From Holophagales bacterium (GTDB lineage: Bacteria; Acidobacteriota; Thermoanaerobaculia; UBA5066): a stretch of DNA of 64,000 nucleotides. This document shows, one piece after another, positions 63,799-64,000 of this stretch. The DNA lies in NCBI GenBank assembly GCA_016716705.1, contig JADJVF010000017.1, forward strand, positions 1-64,000. The letters are read 5' to 3'. A program made the translations under genes and the position numbers. Every line of letters begins with the position of its first letter. Within the stretch, counting starts at the first letter, position 1. The notes below the pieces were generated by a model. That model saw nothing but the letters and a program-made list of their open reading frames with translations. It had not been told where the DNA came from and ran no database searches.

Positions 63799-63820
63799 CG
63801 CGCCCCGAGCGGAGCGGGAG

Positions 63821-63855
63821 CGGGCGCGGCGGGTTCCCCGTCGCGCCCGTTTTCT
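63821..63855 (+). terminator. Rho-independent terminator after the CsgG-like gene
   Basis: A 12-base stem (63821-63832 with 63838-63849, one G-U pair), five-base loop and TTTTCTTCTTC tail. The clearest intrinsic terminator in the window. Confidence 0.8.
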
Positions 63856-63862
63856 TCTTCGT

Positions 63863-64000
63863 CTACCGCCGGTCGAGGAGCTGGCAGGCCTCCTCGATTC
63901 CGTCCGAGCAGCCCTCCCGAAGGAGCGCCGTGGCCTTCCGGCCATCCCGAAGCTCGACCGCCCGGAGGGCCCGCGCGAAGAGGACCGCCTTGTTCCGCGG
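63863..64000 (-). CDS. C-terminal fragment of a protein cut by the window edge
   Basis: 45 codons and a stop are visible. The sequence NKAVLFARALRAVELRDGRK, then ALLREGCSDGIEEACQLLDR, resembles a repeat helix pair with Cys, as in Sel1 or TPR proteins. The start lies beyond 64000. Family assignment is weak. Confidence 0.5.
   Translation of the reverse strand, partial: PRNKAVLFARALRAVELRDGRKATALLREGCSDGIEEACQLLDRR

Noticed and set aside
1..64000. tRNA or rRNA genes
   Set aside because: No cloverleaf-like T-arm (GTTCRA) within a plausible acceptor pairing was recognised by eye; a covariance-model scan would settle this.

Overview
The window is GC-rich throughout and Gram-negative in character: it encodes an OmpA-family protein, a CsgG-like protein, an outer-membrane beta-barrel, an AsmA-like protein and a TonB-type C-terminal domain. 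Eukaryote-like Ser/Thr kinases, a DUF4388 protein and large TPR proteins alongside these point to Acidobacteriota or a similar deep-branching phylum. That placement is inference; no rRNA or marker phylogeny is available here. I see no phage, insertion sequence, CRISPR array, rRNA or tRNA.

Region 1 (1-20 kb) is the accessory part. A broken kinase/propeller gene lies at the left edge. Twelve tightly packed minus-strand genes follow, read from 15953 down to 2791, with most junctions being 4-base start/stop overlaps. In order of transcription they encode an HPr-kinase-like P-loop protein, a B12-binding-type radical SAM enzyme, a methyltransferase, a SPASM-type radical SAM enzyme, another B12-type radical SAM enzyme, a second methyltransferase, a third B12-type radical SAM enzyme, a GT4 glycosyltransferase, a DUF1460 amidase-like protein, a GT2 glycosyltransferase, a DUF4922 (HIT/GalT-like) protein and a SpoIID-domain protein. 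A divergent plus-strand pair (a fourth B12-type radical SAM enzyme and a second GT4) and a converging NTP_transf_5 gene complete the neighbourhood. It looks like a pathway for a modified glycoconjugate or natural product joined to a peptidoglycan-processing module.

Region 2 (20-40 kb) holds dispersed single genes and short operons: a DUF5777 barrel with a haem-motif lipoprotein, rubrerythrin, DinB, a PfkB kinase, a CHMI-like isomerase, a zinc alcohol dehydrogenase, an ABC-F ATPase, an AsmA-like protein, a sodium:alanine symporter, a (TPTNTP)n repeat protein, a class C beta-lactamase-like hydrolase, glutamate formimidoyltransferase, a TPR protein, an RDD protein, NAD synthetase, a methyltransferase, a GT2 and ElbB.

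Region 3 (41-64 kb) is mostly housekeeping. A long minus-strand series runs BtuF-BtuC-BtuD-type transporter, AccD, FolC, dGTPase, RpiB, GlyA. A pseudoreceiver-kinase-TonB fusion protein diverges from a plus-strand run of MtaB-like methylthiotransferase, YebC, RuvC and DUF4388 protein. OmpA, an AI-2E transporter, YedK, an ATP-grasp-like protein, a DJ-1-like protein, FabH and CsgG follow.

Reading-frame breaks occur in at least ten genes, nearly all in the first 30 kb. Several are repaired by changing one base in a short homopolymer, so I treat most as sequencing or assembly errors and annotate the repaired genes as CDS.
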